A stretch of 61,984 bases of DNA from Pseudobutyrivibrio sp. Its GTDB lineage: Bacteria; Bacillota; Clostridia; Lachnospirales; Lachnospiraceae. The translations under genes and the position numbers were made by a program. The stretch covers positions 1 to 61,984 of the forward strand of contig JAFYYR010000009.1 of assembly GCA_017557435.1 (NCBI GenBank), in the 5' to 3' direction. This document shows, in pieces, positions 25,686 to 33,947 of the stretch (the first letter of the stretch is position 1; every line of letters starts with the position of its first letter). The notes under the pieces were generated by a model. That model searched no databases and was not told the origin of the DNA. It saw only the letters and a list, made by a program, of their open reading frames with translations.

Positions 25686-26841
25686 ACTGTTCCTTTTTCT
25701 TTGAGATAATCATTCCTGCTGCAAAAAATGCGAATGCAAATAATATTTCAATAAGTAAATACATTCCAAATTGCTTGCATAGGATATTGCTTGTTGCTGT
25801 ATTGTTTATAAATTTAATTGCTGCCACGTACCAATATAATGGAAGGAAATGTGCAGCCTTTATAATCGACTCTGATAAGAACTGTATATCAACAAATACT
25901 CCGCATAAGAAACTCATTGATATGATAAACATATTTGAAAGCATATTGATGAGGTTCTCGCTTGATGTAATTGTGCTGAATAAATAAGCCACTCCAAGTC
26001 CTACAAACATAAGCACGTAGGCATTGATTGCATAATATATAAGCTTGTCGTTGGCATATTCGCCACTGGCTATATGAATTACAAGAATAACAACTGTTGT
26101 AAGTACAAATCCAAATAGTGCAACTGCACCAATTACTGCAAGATTTCTCTTTTTAAATGTCATTCCACTGACAGAAATTCTGTTGCTTACATCCTTGTCC
26201 TTTGTAAAGCTGATAAGGGCTGTGCTGACACAGATACAGAGAATCATCATCATGCTATATCCGTTAAATGTAAACATTCCTGTATAGAATGAACGGTGAT
26301 TTTCATCGGATTTGTCGTTTACAATAGCCTTTGTATCGTTAAGCTTAATCATCTGCTCATGAGTCAGCTCTATGGCTTCATTTTCAGTATAACCATTCTC
26401 CAAATAAATCACAATGTCATTCAAATAGTCGCTTATTTTCTGGGTCAAAAGGTACTCAGATGCTGATGTACCTGGTGCAATGTATTCTAATTCCTCTTTA
26501 CCGTCTCCTGCCTTAATAGACTCCCCAAAGCCCTCTGGGATTATGATTGCATACTGGTAAATGCCAAATCTTACATTTTCATTTATTGTCTGTGGTTCCT
26601 CACTCTGAGGGTCAACCACATTTTGAGTCTCCTCTAAATATGACACCACTGCATTACTGATTGCTGAGTTATCATTATCTGTCACCGCAACACTCATTGT
26701 CACCTCTTCAAAAATTGTGTCTGTTGTGGTGACAGTTGCTCTAGCAGTTATGTTTCCAAAGAATGCAAATATGGAGAAATATACGATTATATTTATTATG
26801 TTAGACCTGATAGATTTGATTATTGCCTTAAAGACTGACAT
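25675..26841 (-). CDS. ABC-2 type permease, second subunit
   Basis: This 388-residue permease has one N-terminal transmembrane helix, a large extracytoplasmic domain (about 45-180), and five C-terminal transmembrane helices, the YhgE/LnrN-like ABC-2 layout. Its start overlaps the end of the first permease gene by 14 nt and its end overlaps the kinase start. It should pair with the 380-residue permease to form a drug or lipid exporter. Confidence 0.87.
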   Translation of the reverse strand: MSVFKAIIKSIRSNIINIIVYFSIFAFFGNITARATVTTTDTIFEEVTMSVAVTDNDNSAISNAVVSYLEETQNVVDPQSEEPQTINENVRFGIYQYAIIIPEGFGESIKAGDGKEELEYIAPGTSASEYLLTQKISDYLNDIVIYLENGYTENEAIELTHEQMIKLNDTKAIVNDKSDENHRSFYTGMFTFNGYSMMMILCICVSTALISFTKDKDVSNRISVSGMTFKKRNLAVIGAVALFGFVLTTVVILVIHIASGEYANDKLIYYAINAYVLMFVGLGVAYLFSTITSSENLINMLSNMFIISMSFLCGVFVDIQFLSESIIKAAHFLPLYWYVAAIKFINNTATSNILCKQFGMYLLIEILFAFAFFAAGMIISKKKEQYAI

Positions 26842-27970
26842 ATTTTCTCCTCCTTAAAAACATTGCACTTATAATAAGGCAAGCTGCAATTAATACTAGC
26901 ATTGTAAAAATATCTCTGTAGTAAACATCTGTCTTTCCGTATGTAGCTCTCACAAACAGACAATCTGTTAAAAGTGCCGCTGGGTTAATTCTGTTTATAA
27001 TTGGCATATGATACTCGATCATTTGTCGAATCTGATGCCACATGAGACCGCTTAAAAATGAGCATGTCATAGAAAAGCAAAGTGGAATAGCCACAAGCAA
27101 ATTCTTATTCTTGCATAGTGATCCAATAAGGACTCCAAATGCGATACCAAGTGCACTTCCAAGTGTTGTTATGGCCAGTACATTTAAAAGTGGAATACCA
27201 AAATCAATTCCTAATACTTTTTCCACATAAAATACTACGATTCCATTTGAGATAGACTGCAGTACTACACCTGCTAAAATTCCTGCCACAATTGATGGAA
27301 GCTTATATACTGGCGCGCACTCAAATCTCTTACCATTCTCGGAAAGATTTGCACACATTCCCTCTAACATACTGGTACTTATCCACGAACTGAAAAGAGA
27401 TGACATAGCTATCAGTGAAAAATAGTATTGCAGGTATGGAGATGTGTTTGATCCAAAGTCATATTCCTTTAAAACAGACTTATTAATCTCCATCATCTTA
27501 ACTGCATTCATTACATTTTCAGGATGATCTTTGGCTATAGTCTCGATTACGACCTTACCATTTTCATACTCTCTTACAATCTGATTTAGTGTGGTAGATA
27601 CAAGACCGTTGGCAGGCACTATAGTTTCTACACTGCCATTTTCTTCTATATAAATACCTTCTACTTCATCCCCATCAAGTGCCGATTTTGCATCATCCAC
27701 GTCACTAAATTTATGTACTTTAAGTACCCTGATTCCATCATTTTCCTTAGATAGACTTGAAAGCACCATGGAAAAAGGACTTGCCTGGCCATCCGTATTT
27801 ACGTAGCCCACTTCAATAGTCTTAAAGGCATCTGGGTCATCTTTTATCATATTTCCAAATCCAAGGAAAAAAGCTGTTGCAAGTACAAGTGGAAATACCA
27901 AGTTCCAGCCAAGCAATGTACGATTTCTGGAAATCTCTTTTATTTTATAGAAAAACATTCTTATGAACAT
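26828..27970 (-). CDS. ABC-2 type permease, first subunit
   Basis: This 380-residue ABC-2 permease has an N-terminal helix, a long extracytoplasmic region (about 40-180) with EGIYIEENGSVETIV, and a C-terminal block of about six helices. Overlaps of 10 nt with the ATPase gene and 14 nt with the next permease show a tightly coupled operon. The architecture matches the LnrM/LnrN pair of linearmycin-resistance-type exporters. Confidence 0.87.
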   Translation of the reverse strand: MFIRMFFYKIKEISRNRTLLGWNLVFPLVLATAFFLGFGNMIKDDPDAFKTIEVGYVNTDGQASPFSMVLSSLSKENDGIRVLKVHKFSDVDDAKSALDGDEVEGIYIEENGSVETIVPANGLVSTTLNQIVREYENGKVVIETIAKDHPENVMNAVKMMEINKSVLKEYDFGSNTSPYLQYYFSLIAMSSLFSSWISTSMLEGMCANLSENGKRFECAPVYKLPSIVAGILAGVVLQSISNGIVVFYVEKVLGIDFGIPLLNVLAITTLGSALGIAFGVLIGSLCKNKNLLVAIPLCFSMTCSFLSGLMWHQIRQMIEYHMPIINRINPAALLTDCLFVRATYGKTDVYYRDIFTMLVLIAACLIISAMFLRRRKYVSL

Positions 27971-28911
27971 TTGTCTCTAAGCTCCTTTCCTGTGATTTCA
28001 AGGAATACGTCGTTAAGTGTTGGTAACTCTGTGGATACACGGCCAAATGGTACGTTGTTGTCTGTGAGATAGCTTAAAATATGTACCAGATTATGCTCAC
28101 CACCATTGCAATTAATGATAATGTCATCTCCCTCTTCCTTTGTCTTATATACATGGTTGATTTCTCTAATTCCCTCTAAAATCTTCTCTGATTTTCCAGG
28201 AAGACTGATTCTGATTGTCTCTCGATTCATAAGTGTTGACTTAAGCTCTGCAGAAGTTCCATTTGCCACATTTTTTCCGTGATCCATAATTACAACTCTT
28301 GTACAAAGCTCCTCAACCTCTTCCATATAGTGTGAGGTGTAGATGACTGTGGCTCCCTGGCGATTCATCTTTTTAATTCCCTCTAGGATTGCATTTCTAC
28401 TCTGTGGGTCAACTGCAACTGTTGGCTCATCAAAGATAATAAGCTTTGGCTTGTGAGCAATACCGCAGGCGATATTTAATCTTCTAAGAAGACCTCCGGA
28501 AAGCTTTCTTGGCTTATACTTTTTGTATTCTGTAAGTCCTGTGAACTCTAGAGCTTCTTCCACGTACTGCTTTCTTAATTTCTTATCTGTAATGTAAAGT
28601 CCGCAGAAGAAATCTACATTTTCATATACGGTTAATGTTTCTATAACTGCCACATTCTGAAGTACCACACCGATTTTTGACTTGATGTCATATTTATCTG
28701 GTGCCATCTTTTCTCCGAATATTGTTATCTCTCCCTTGTCAAAAGTTAAAAGTGAAAGAAGGCAATTGATTGTTGTTGTCTTTCCTGAACCATTTGGTCC
28801 AAGTAGACCAAGGATTTCTCCCTCCTCAACCTCTAGAGAAAAATGGTCAACAGCCAGCTTATCCCCATATCTTTTAACCAGATTTTCTATCTTTACTATT
28901 TTCTCGCTCAT
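27961..28911 (-). CDS. ABC exporter ATP-binding protein
   Basis: This is the ATPase of a two-permease exporter, about 316 residues: Walker A GPNGSGKTT, signature LSGGLLRRLNI, Walker B LIIFDEPTVAVDPQ, H-loop TSHYMEE, then a DrrA/CcmA-like C-terminal domain. I start it at 28911, where GGAGAGGAG lies 6 nt before the ATG. The longer open frame to 29034 runs through the preceding terminator and is not likely to be translated. It is the first gene of the ATPase-permease-permease-kinase-regulator operon. Confidence 0.92.
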   Translation of the reverse strand: MSEKIVKIENLVKRYGDKLAVDHFSLEVEEGEILGLLGPNGSGKTTTINCLLSLLTFDKGEITIFGEKMAPDKYDIKSKIGVVLQNVAVIETLTVYENVDFFCGLYITDKKLRKQYVEEALEFTGLTEYKKYKPRKLSGGLLRRLNIACGIAHKPKLIIFDEPTVAVDPQSRNAILEGIKKMNRQGATVIYTSHYMEEVEELCTRVVIMDHGKNVANGTSAELKSTLMNRETIRISLPGKSEKILEGIREINHVYKTKEEGDDIIINCNGGEHNLVHILSYLTDNNVPFGRVSTELPTLNDVFLEITGKELRDKCS

Positions 28912-28983
28912 ATTTTTCTCCTCTCCATTTCTTATATATGATTCCTGGGAAAATGCTTTTTCTTTTCTATGATTGAATAGTAA

Positions 28984-29017
28984 CAAAAAAAGACAGCCCT
29001 CATAAGTGAAGGCTGTC
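28984..29017 (-). terminator. Terminator of the ABC-F gene
   Basis: The stem GACAGCC/GGCTGTC (28992-28998 with 29011-29017) is followed by TTTTTTTG on the minus strand. Confidence 0.88.
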
Positions 29018-29066
29018 ATCATGTGAAATGACATTTGTCATTTATTATTTTTCAATTTTGCATATA

Positions 29067-30632
29067 CTATATGGTCTTTGTAGTCCAAGCGCTGCAATCC
29101 CACACATCAGTGGCAAGTCCCTCATAGAACTCAGGCTCGTGACATACCATAAGTATGCTGCCATTGTATTCCTTAAGTGCACGCTTAAGCTCATCCTTGG
29201 CATCCACATCCAGATGGTTAGTAGGCTCATCCAAAAGGAGAAGGTTAGTCTCACGATTAAGGAGCTTACAAAGTCTCACCTTTGCCTGCTCACCACCGGA
29301 AAGTACACGGCAAAGTGATTCGATGTGCTTTGTAGTAAGTCCGCACTTTGCAAGGGCAGCTCTTACCTCGTTTTGATTATATGATGGAAACTCGTTCCAA
29401 ATCTCCTCGATACAAGTTGTGGAAATATGCTGGTCCATCTCCTGCTCGAAGTATCCGATTTCAAGAAACTCTCCCTGATAAACTGTACCTGAAAGTGGTG
29501 GGATGAGGCCAAGTATACTCTTTAAAAGTGTAGTCTTTCCAATACCATTGGCTCCAGTGAGAACTATCTTTTGCTTACGCTGCATCTCTAAATTAAGTGG
29601 CTTTGATAGAGGCTCATTTTTATCGTAGCCTATAATCAAATCCTTTGTGGAGAATATTACTCTACTTGGAGTGCGAGCTTCCTTAAAGTAAAACTCTGGC
29701 TTTGGCTTTTCTGCTGCAAGCTCAATCATGTCCATCTTATCAAGCTTTTTCTGACGGGACATGGCCATATTTCTTGTAGCTACATTGGCCTTGTTTCTAG
29801 CTACGAAATCCTTAAGCTCTGCTATCTCCTTCTGCTGTCTATTGTATGCTGCCTGCAGCTGACTCTGCTTCATAGCATATACTTCCTGGAACTTATCGTA
29901 GTCACCTACGCAGCGATTCAACTGCTTGTTGTCCATGTGGTAAATCAAGTTGATAACCGAATTTAAAAATGGCACATCATGGGAAATAAGAATAAATGCA
30001 TTCTCGTAGTCATTGAGATAGCGCTTAAGCCACTCAATATGCTCCACATCTAGGTAGTTAGTAGGCTCGTCAAGAAGCAAAATGTCAGGCTTTTCAAGAA
30101 GAAGCTTCGCCATAAGTACCTTGGTACGCTGTCCACCAGAAAGCTCAGTTACATCCTTATCAAGACCTAGCTCCAATACGCCAAGTGCTCTGGCAACCTC
30201 TTCCACTTTTGCATCTATCATATAAAAATCATGCATTGTAAGAAGGTCTGCTATGGTGCCGGCCTCCTCCATAAGCTTATTCATTTCCTCATCATCAGTC
30301 ACATCACCAAGACTGGCATAGATGTCATTCATCTCCTGCTCCATCTCATATAGGAAATCAAAGGCGCTGTGAAGAACACTTCCGATAGTCATTCCCTTTT
30401 CAAGAACAGTATGCTGATCCAGGTAACCAACTCTTACCTTTTTAGACCACTCAATTTTTCCCTCATCTGGCTGTAGCTTGCCTGTGATTATATTCATAAA
30501 TGTGGACTTACCCTCACCATTGGCTCCAACAAGTCCGATATGCTCGCCCTTTAAAAGTCTAAATGACACATCTTCAAATATTGCTCTATCTCCAAAACCA
30601 TGGGATAAATGCTCTACGTTTAAAATACTCAT
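29067..30632 (-). CDS. ABC-F family ATPase
   Basis: This soluble 521-residue protein has two ABC domains and no membrane segments. The first has Walker A GANGEGKST and signature LSGGQRTKV with DEPTNYLD; the second has GANGIGKTT and LSGGEQAKVRL with DEPTNHLD. A charged linker of about 80 residues (about 235-310) lies between them. ABC-F proteins act at the ribosomal E site; some protect against antibiotics and others aid translation. It may be of the Uup/YbiT housekeeping kind or a resistance type; sequence alone does not decide. A stable hairpin sits just before its ribosome site. Confidence 0.92.
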   Translation of the reverse strand: MSILNVEHLSHGFGDRAIFEDVSFRLLKGEHIGLVGANGEGKSTFMNIITGKLQPDEGKIEWSKKVRVGYLDQHTVLEKGMTIGSVLHSAFDFLYEMEQEMNDIYASLGDVTDDEEMNKLMEEAGTIADLLTMHDFYMIDAKVEEVARALGVLELGLDKDVTELSGGQRTKVLMAKLLLEKPDILLLDEPTNYLDVEHIEWLKRYLNDYENAFILISHDVPFLNSVINLIYHMDNKQLNRCVGDYDKFQEVYAMKQSQLQAAYNRQQKEIAELKDFVARNKANVATRNMAMSRQKKLDKMDMIELAAEKPKPEFYFKEARTPSRVIFSTKDLIIGYDKNEPLSKPLNLEMQRKQKIVLTGANGIGKTTLLKSILGLIPPLSGTVYQGEFLEIGYFEQEMDQHISTTCIEEIWNEFPSYNQNEVRAALAKCGLTTKHIESLCRVLSGGEQAKVRLCKLLNRETNLLLLDEPTNHLDVDAKDELKRALKEYNGSILMVCHEPEFYEGLATDVWDCSAWTTKTI

Positions 30633-30647
30633 ATTACCTCACAATGA

Positions 30648-30729
30648 AGAACTCCCATTGATAATTTGCCTTCGACAAATGGGAGTTCTGTATATCAAGA
30701 AATCTTCCCTAAAGGGCCCCTCCTTGATA
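30648..30729 (-). promoter_or_regulatory. Two stem-loops in front of the ABC-F gene
   Basis: A 12-bp perfect stem AGAACTCCCATT/AATGGGAGTTCT (30648-30659 with 30678-30689) and a TATCAAG/CTTGATA hairpin (30693-30699 with 30723-30729) fill the space between the LiaF-like stop and the ABC-F start. Neither has a good T-tract. They may act as a leader/attenuator or as processing sites. Confidence 0.5.
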
Positions 30730-30731
30730 CA

Positions 30732-31448
30732 TTATTCAAAATAAATATCTGTTGAACCAAGACCATTATCTACATTTGCATAAACGATTGGCTGGTTCTC
30801 ATCCTTGGAGCCTTCTCCGTGGATGTTGATTTTTCCAAGTCCGTTCTCTGTCTTAAATACCACTCTAAATTCCTTTGGGAAATAGATAGAAAGCTGTCCC
30901 AAGCCATTGTCGATATCAAGCTTTGCTCCCTCAGGTGCAATTGTTGTGCCATTCATGTAAACAGTAAGCTGACCAAGTGCATTGTCGATGTTACCTTGTC
31001 TTAGGTTCTTGATATTAACATACTGTGTCTTTGTGCCCATGTTATTATCTAGGTCAAATCTGTCTGTATCCTCAGTATACTCTGAACCGCCAGCATCACA
31101 GAATTTATCGTGAGCGTTCTCGTAAATCTTAGTATATTTCTTTTTACCAAATATAAGTGTCAATCCAATTCCAATTAAGACAAATGCAAGAATAATGACA
31201 ATGTAACTTACATTTCCTAGGCCAAGCTCATTTTGGAATAGGCATGCTGCAATACCAAGTGGGAAACATACGCCAAGCCAGCTTCGCTCAAAAAGTGACT
31301 CAATAAAAACTATAGCTAAGATAATGCACATTCCAATTTTTACCATTGGATATGTCTGAAATGCTGCTGTTTTGCTAAGAAGTAAACATACCGCAAATGC
31401 GATAATTGCAAGTCCTCTGACTACTGCTTTAATTCTATAATCTTTCAT
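30732..31448 (-). CDS. LiaF-like membrane protein
   Basis: This 238-residue protein has four N-terminal transmembrane helices (about 10-130, the LiaF transmembrane domain) and a C-terminal domain of repeated beta strands (DNALGQLTVYMNG, DNGLGQLSIYFP, ENGLGKINIHG, DNGLGSTDIYF) typical of the cell-wall-active-antibiotic response family. In Bacillus, LiaF restrains the LiaRS envelope-stress response. Here it is coupled (ATGA overlap) to a LytTR regulator, so a comparable sensor-inhibitor role towards that regulator is likely. Confidence 0.83.
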   Translation of the reverse strand: MKDYRIKAVVRGLAIIAFAVCLLLSKTAAFQTYPMVKIGMCIILAIVFIESLFERSWLGVCFPLGIAACLFQNELGLGNVSYIVIILAFVLIGIGLTLIFGKKKYTKIYENAHDKFCDAGGSEYTEDTDRFDLDNNMGTKTQYVNIKNLRQGNIDNALGQLTVYMNGTTIAPEGAKLDIDNGLGQLSIYFPKEFRVVFKTENGLGKINIHGEGSKDENQPIVYANVDNGLGSTDIYFE

Positions 31449-31906
31449 CTTTTCAACCTCTTTTCGTCCATGATTTCTATTAATGCTTTAATATAGTTTC
31501 TTGATGCATAAGCTTTTTTTATGGAGTTTCTAAAGGATATCTCGCTTGCTCCTGTAATGTTCTTTTTAATAGAAGCAATCAGTTCCGTATTTACGATAGT
31601 TGACTTAGATACTCGTAAAAAATCCCTCGGTAGTAGCTCCTCAAGCTCATATAATTTTTGTCTAACCCTGTAGATTGACTTTGCTGTGTGGACAGATATG
31701 TAATTACCATCAGCCTCCAAAAACAATATTGTTTTCACATCCACATAGTACTCTGTGTCGTCTATATAGGCTGATATCTTTTGCCCGCCCGTCTGCTTCT
31801 GTGATAACAGTCGCTGCAGCTCTAATATCTCATCTGTTATCTCTTTGCAATGGATGGTTATCATGTCCTGCTGTAAAGAATCATCTACGTCAATATTTAT
31901 CTTCAT
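31445..31906 (-). CDS. LytTR family DNA-binding regulator
   Basis: This 153-residue protein has a C-terminal LytTR domain (about 50-150: YYVDVKTILFLEADGNYISVHT, LRVSKSTIVNTELIASI) and an N-terminal helical stretch instead of a receiver domain. Such stand-alone LytTR proteins are usually cotranscribed with the membrane protein that controls them, here the LiaF-like gene overlapping by four bases. AGGAGG lies 11 nt before the ATG, which is rather far. Confidence 0.85.
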   Translation of the reverse strand: MKINIDVDDSLQQDMITIHCKEITDEILELQRLLSQKQTGGQKISAYIDDTEYYVDVKTILFLEADGNYISVHTAKSIYRVRQKLYELEELLPRDFLRVSKSTIVNTELIASIKKNITGASEISFRNSIKKAYASRNYIKALIEIMDEKRLKR

Positions 31907-32057
31907 AACTATTGGCGCCTCCTATGATTATAATTTTACATATCTTTTTTCCCCATACAACAATTTGGGATAAGAGGTGAATTTTATCTCCTGAGAGGTA
32001 ATAATTGATGCTTGAAATACATTCAAACAGACTCTCTACTTCTATTTTATATGGAAA

Positions 32058-32411
32058 CTATTTTGTCAGAGCACTCCATATCTCTTCCTTAAATCCTGGC
32101 ATTACGCCCTTGTCAGTTATCAAAAGAGGTCTTTTTACAAGCATTCCATCTGATGCAAGAAGCTTGTACATTTCTGTCTCGCTCATATCAGGAAGCTTCT
32201 TTGAAAGCTCCATTTCTCTATAAAGCATTCCACTTGTATTGAAGAATTTCTTAAGTGGGAGTCCACTTTTCTTGTGAAGCTCCTTAAGAGTCTTCTCATT
32301 TGGATGATTCTCTTTTATATCAATAACCTCATGCTTGATCTTATTGTCCTCAAGCCACTTGATAGCTTTTTTACATGTTGAGCATTTTGAATAGCAATAT
32401 ACTTTAATCAT
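32058..32411 (-). CDS. ArsC/Spx-family protein
   Basis: This 117-residue protein has the thioredoxin-like ArsC fold. The N-terminal active loop is YSKCSTCKKA, a CxxC motif (Cys 10 and 13) as in Spx and the YffB-type reductases. LLVKRPLLI with the conserved Arg-Pro follows at about 95. Candidates are a glutaredoxin-linked arsenate-reductase-like enzyme or an Spx-type RNA polymerase-binding regulator. The CxxC and length do not separate them. No ars genes are adjacent, so I do not call it arsC. Confidence 0.82.
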   Translation of the reverse strand: MIKVYCYSKCSTCKKAIKWLEDNKIKHEVIDIKENHPNEKTLKELHKKSGLPLKKFFNTSGMLYREMELSKKLPDMSETEMYKLLASDGMLVKRPLLITDKGVMPGFKEEIWSALTK

Positions 32412-32476
32412 AGTATCTCCTCTCTTGTGAAGCTTTTCCGTTAAATATTGTTATCATTTTCTCATATTTGTGACCA

Positions 32477-32510
32477 GAAAAAAAGCTTCTGAGAACTAAT
32501 CCCAGAAGCT
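32477..32510 (-). terminator. Terminator of the YczE-like gene
   Basis: The stem AGCTTCTG/CAGAAGCT with a further two base pairs is followed by TTTTTTTC on the minus strand. Confidence 0.88.
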
Positions 32511-32514
32511 AATA

Positions 32515-33189
32515 CTATGCTTTCATTATTTTAAATGATTCAACTATATTCTGATGCTTTATATCTGTGGCGTTAAATCTAACTGTATAGAATGCAAACT
32601 GCATAATAGGGCCGGCGCCAAAAGCGCAGATAAATGTACCTATTCCAACTGGTCCTCCTAAAAGCCATCCAATAAATGTGGCTGTTGCAAGAAGCCCTAT
32701 GCTAACAAGGCCGATTGGTATCCCTTTAGTCTTTCTAGTAAGTCCTATAAGCAAAGTATCTCTCGGTCCACAGCCCAATGATGTATTCATATAAAAATAC
32801 TGGGTGTAAGCCATGATAATAAGCCCTAGTATCATCACTGGAATAGCAGTTTTAAATGAATCACACTTTTCCACAGCACCTATTCTATTGAAGAAATCCA
32901 CTGATTTTCCTACCACTATGGCATCGATAATCATGGCAATTCCAATTGCTTCCTTCATGAGAATATCGATTCCTAAAATAGTAAATGACACTAAAATAGA
33001 TGCGGTTCCATACAGTATGCCAAAAGTATTGGATAATCCCAGATTAAGCACATCCCAAGGGCTTGCGCCTATATTAGCCTGAATAGTAAGATACACTCCA
33101 AATCCATTTACAAACAGGCTCACCGCTGCAACCACCATATTTATAATGATTGCCTTGATGGTGAGATTATCTCTATATTTTTTTAACAT
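32515..33189 (-). CDS. YczE/YyaS-like membrane protein
   Basis: This 224-residue membrane protein has five predicted helices. FVNGFGVYLTIQANIGASPWDVL and the related second half YFYMNTSLGCGPRDTLLIGL show the internal repeat of the YczE/YyaS/YitT family. Family members are poorly characterised. The gene is monocistronic with its own terminator. Confidence 0.82.
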   Translation of the reverse strand: MLKKYRDNLTIKAIIINMVVAAVSLFVNGFGVYLTIQANIGASPWDVLNLGLSNTFGILYGTASILVSFTILGIDILMKEAIGIAMIIDAIVVGKSVDFFNRIGAVEKCDSFKTAIPVMILGLIIMAYTQYFYMNTSLGCGPRDTLLIGLTRKTKGIPIGLVSIGLLATATFIGWLLGGPVGIGTFICAFGAGPIMQFAFYTVRFNATDIKHQNIVESFKIMKA

Positions 33190-33269
33190 CAGGTTGTACC
33201 TCTAATTACAAAATTAATCCGCATTCATTATCCCAGATACTGAAATAAAATCAAGCATTAATTTTGCTA

Positions 33270-33908
33270 TTAGAAGCCTAAAGAATCATTTACTAGAATT
33301 ACGTGCATTCTGTCATTATGTCTTGAATATCTAGTGATTAAGAACTGGCAGCAAATAGTGTCAGGTGACTTACAATTCATGCAAGCACCAGTTTTAGAGC
33401 ATGGAGTTGTAAGGCCAAATCTCTGGGCATTAATAGGTGCAGCCACATTTCTTGCACGCTTCATAGCTCCATCCACGTCGTTACATACCTTATTCATACC
33501 CACAATAAAGATAACATGCTTTGGTCCGTGGGCAATAAATGAAACTCTATTTGAATTGCCATCAATATTGATCATTACGCCATCTTCTGTAATAGCGTTG
33601 GCACTAGAAAGGAAATAGTCTGCATCATATCCCTTTAATATGGCAGCTCTCTTCTCCTCTGGTGTCTCGGCATTTTCTCTCTCGATAAAATTGTAATTTC
33701 CCTTTTTCAGTGCATCTACCAGACCTATCTCTCGTGCAGACATAGCACCGCCCATAGTAACTGATGATGTCTCTGGAATTAAATCAAGGGCAATCTTAAG
33801 TGCCTCTTCCTTTGTAGCTGCATAGTAGCCTTTCATGTTTCTTGATTCAAGCCCCTTGATAACCTTCTGTGCCAGCAGTTGGTTACGCTTTGTGATATTT
33901 TCGTTCAT
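33270..33908 (-). CDS. LUD-domain protein (lactate utilization C-like)
   Basis: This 212-residue protein contains the LUD domain found in LutC/YkgG proteins: TSSVTMGGAMSAREIG, ALTEDGVMINIDG-like ANAITEDGVMINIDGNSNRV, and a C-terminal Cys-rich stretch (CSKTGACMNCKSPDTICC) that could hold an Fe-S cluster. LutABC oxidises lactate, but no lutA or lutB is near. Stand-alone LUD proteins are common in clostridia and their role is open. Confidence 0.85.
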   Translation of the reverse strand: MNENITKRNQLLAQKVIKGLESRNMKGYYAATKEEALKIALDLIPETSSVTMGGAMSAREIGLVDALKKGNYNFIERENAETPEEKRAAILKGYDADYFLSSANAITEDGVMINIDGNSNRVSFIAHGPKHVIFIVGMNKVCNDVDGAMKRARNVAAPINAQRFGLTTPCSKTGACMNCKSPDTICCQFLITRYSRHNDRMHVILVNDSLGF

Positions 33909-33947
33909 ACCGACTCCTTCCTTTTGTTTAAGTGGTCTTTTACATTA

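Noticed and set aside
28912-29034. N-terminal extension of the exporter ATPase
   Set aside because: The extension crosses the ABC-F terminator and has no ribosome site, while GGAGAGGAG stands before the ATG at 28911.
30732-31906. Naming the LiaF-like and LytTR pair liaFR
   Set aside because: The regulator is LytTR type without a receiver domain, not a LiaR-type response regulator.
32058-32411. Calling the ArsC/Spx-like gene an arsenate reductase
   Set aside because: The CxxC motif and length also fit Spx-type regulators, and no arsenic genes are adjacent.
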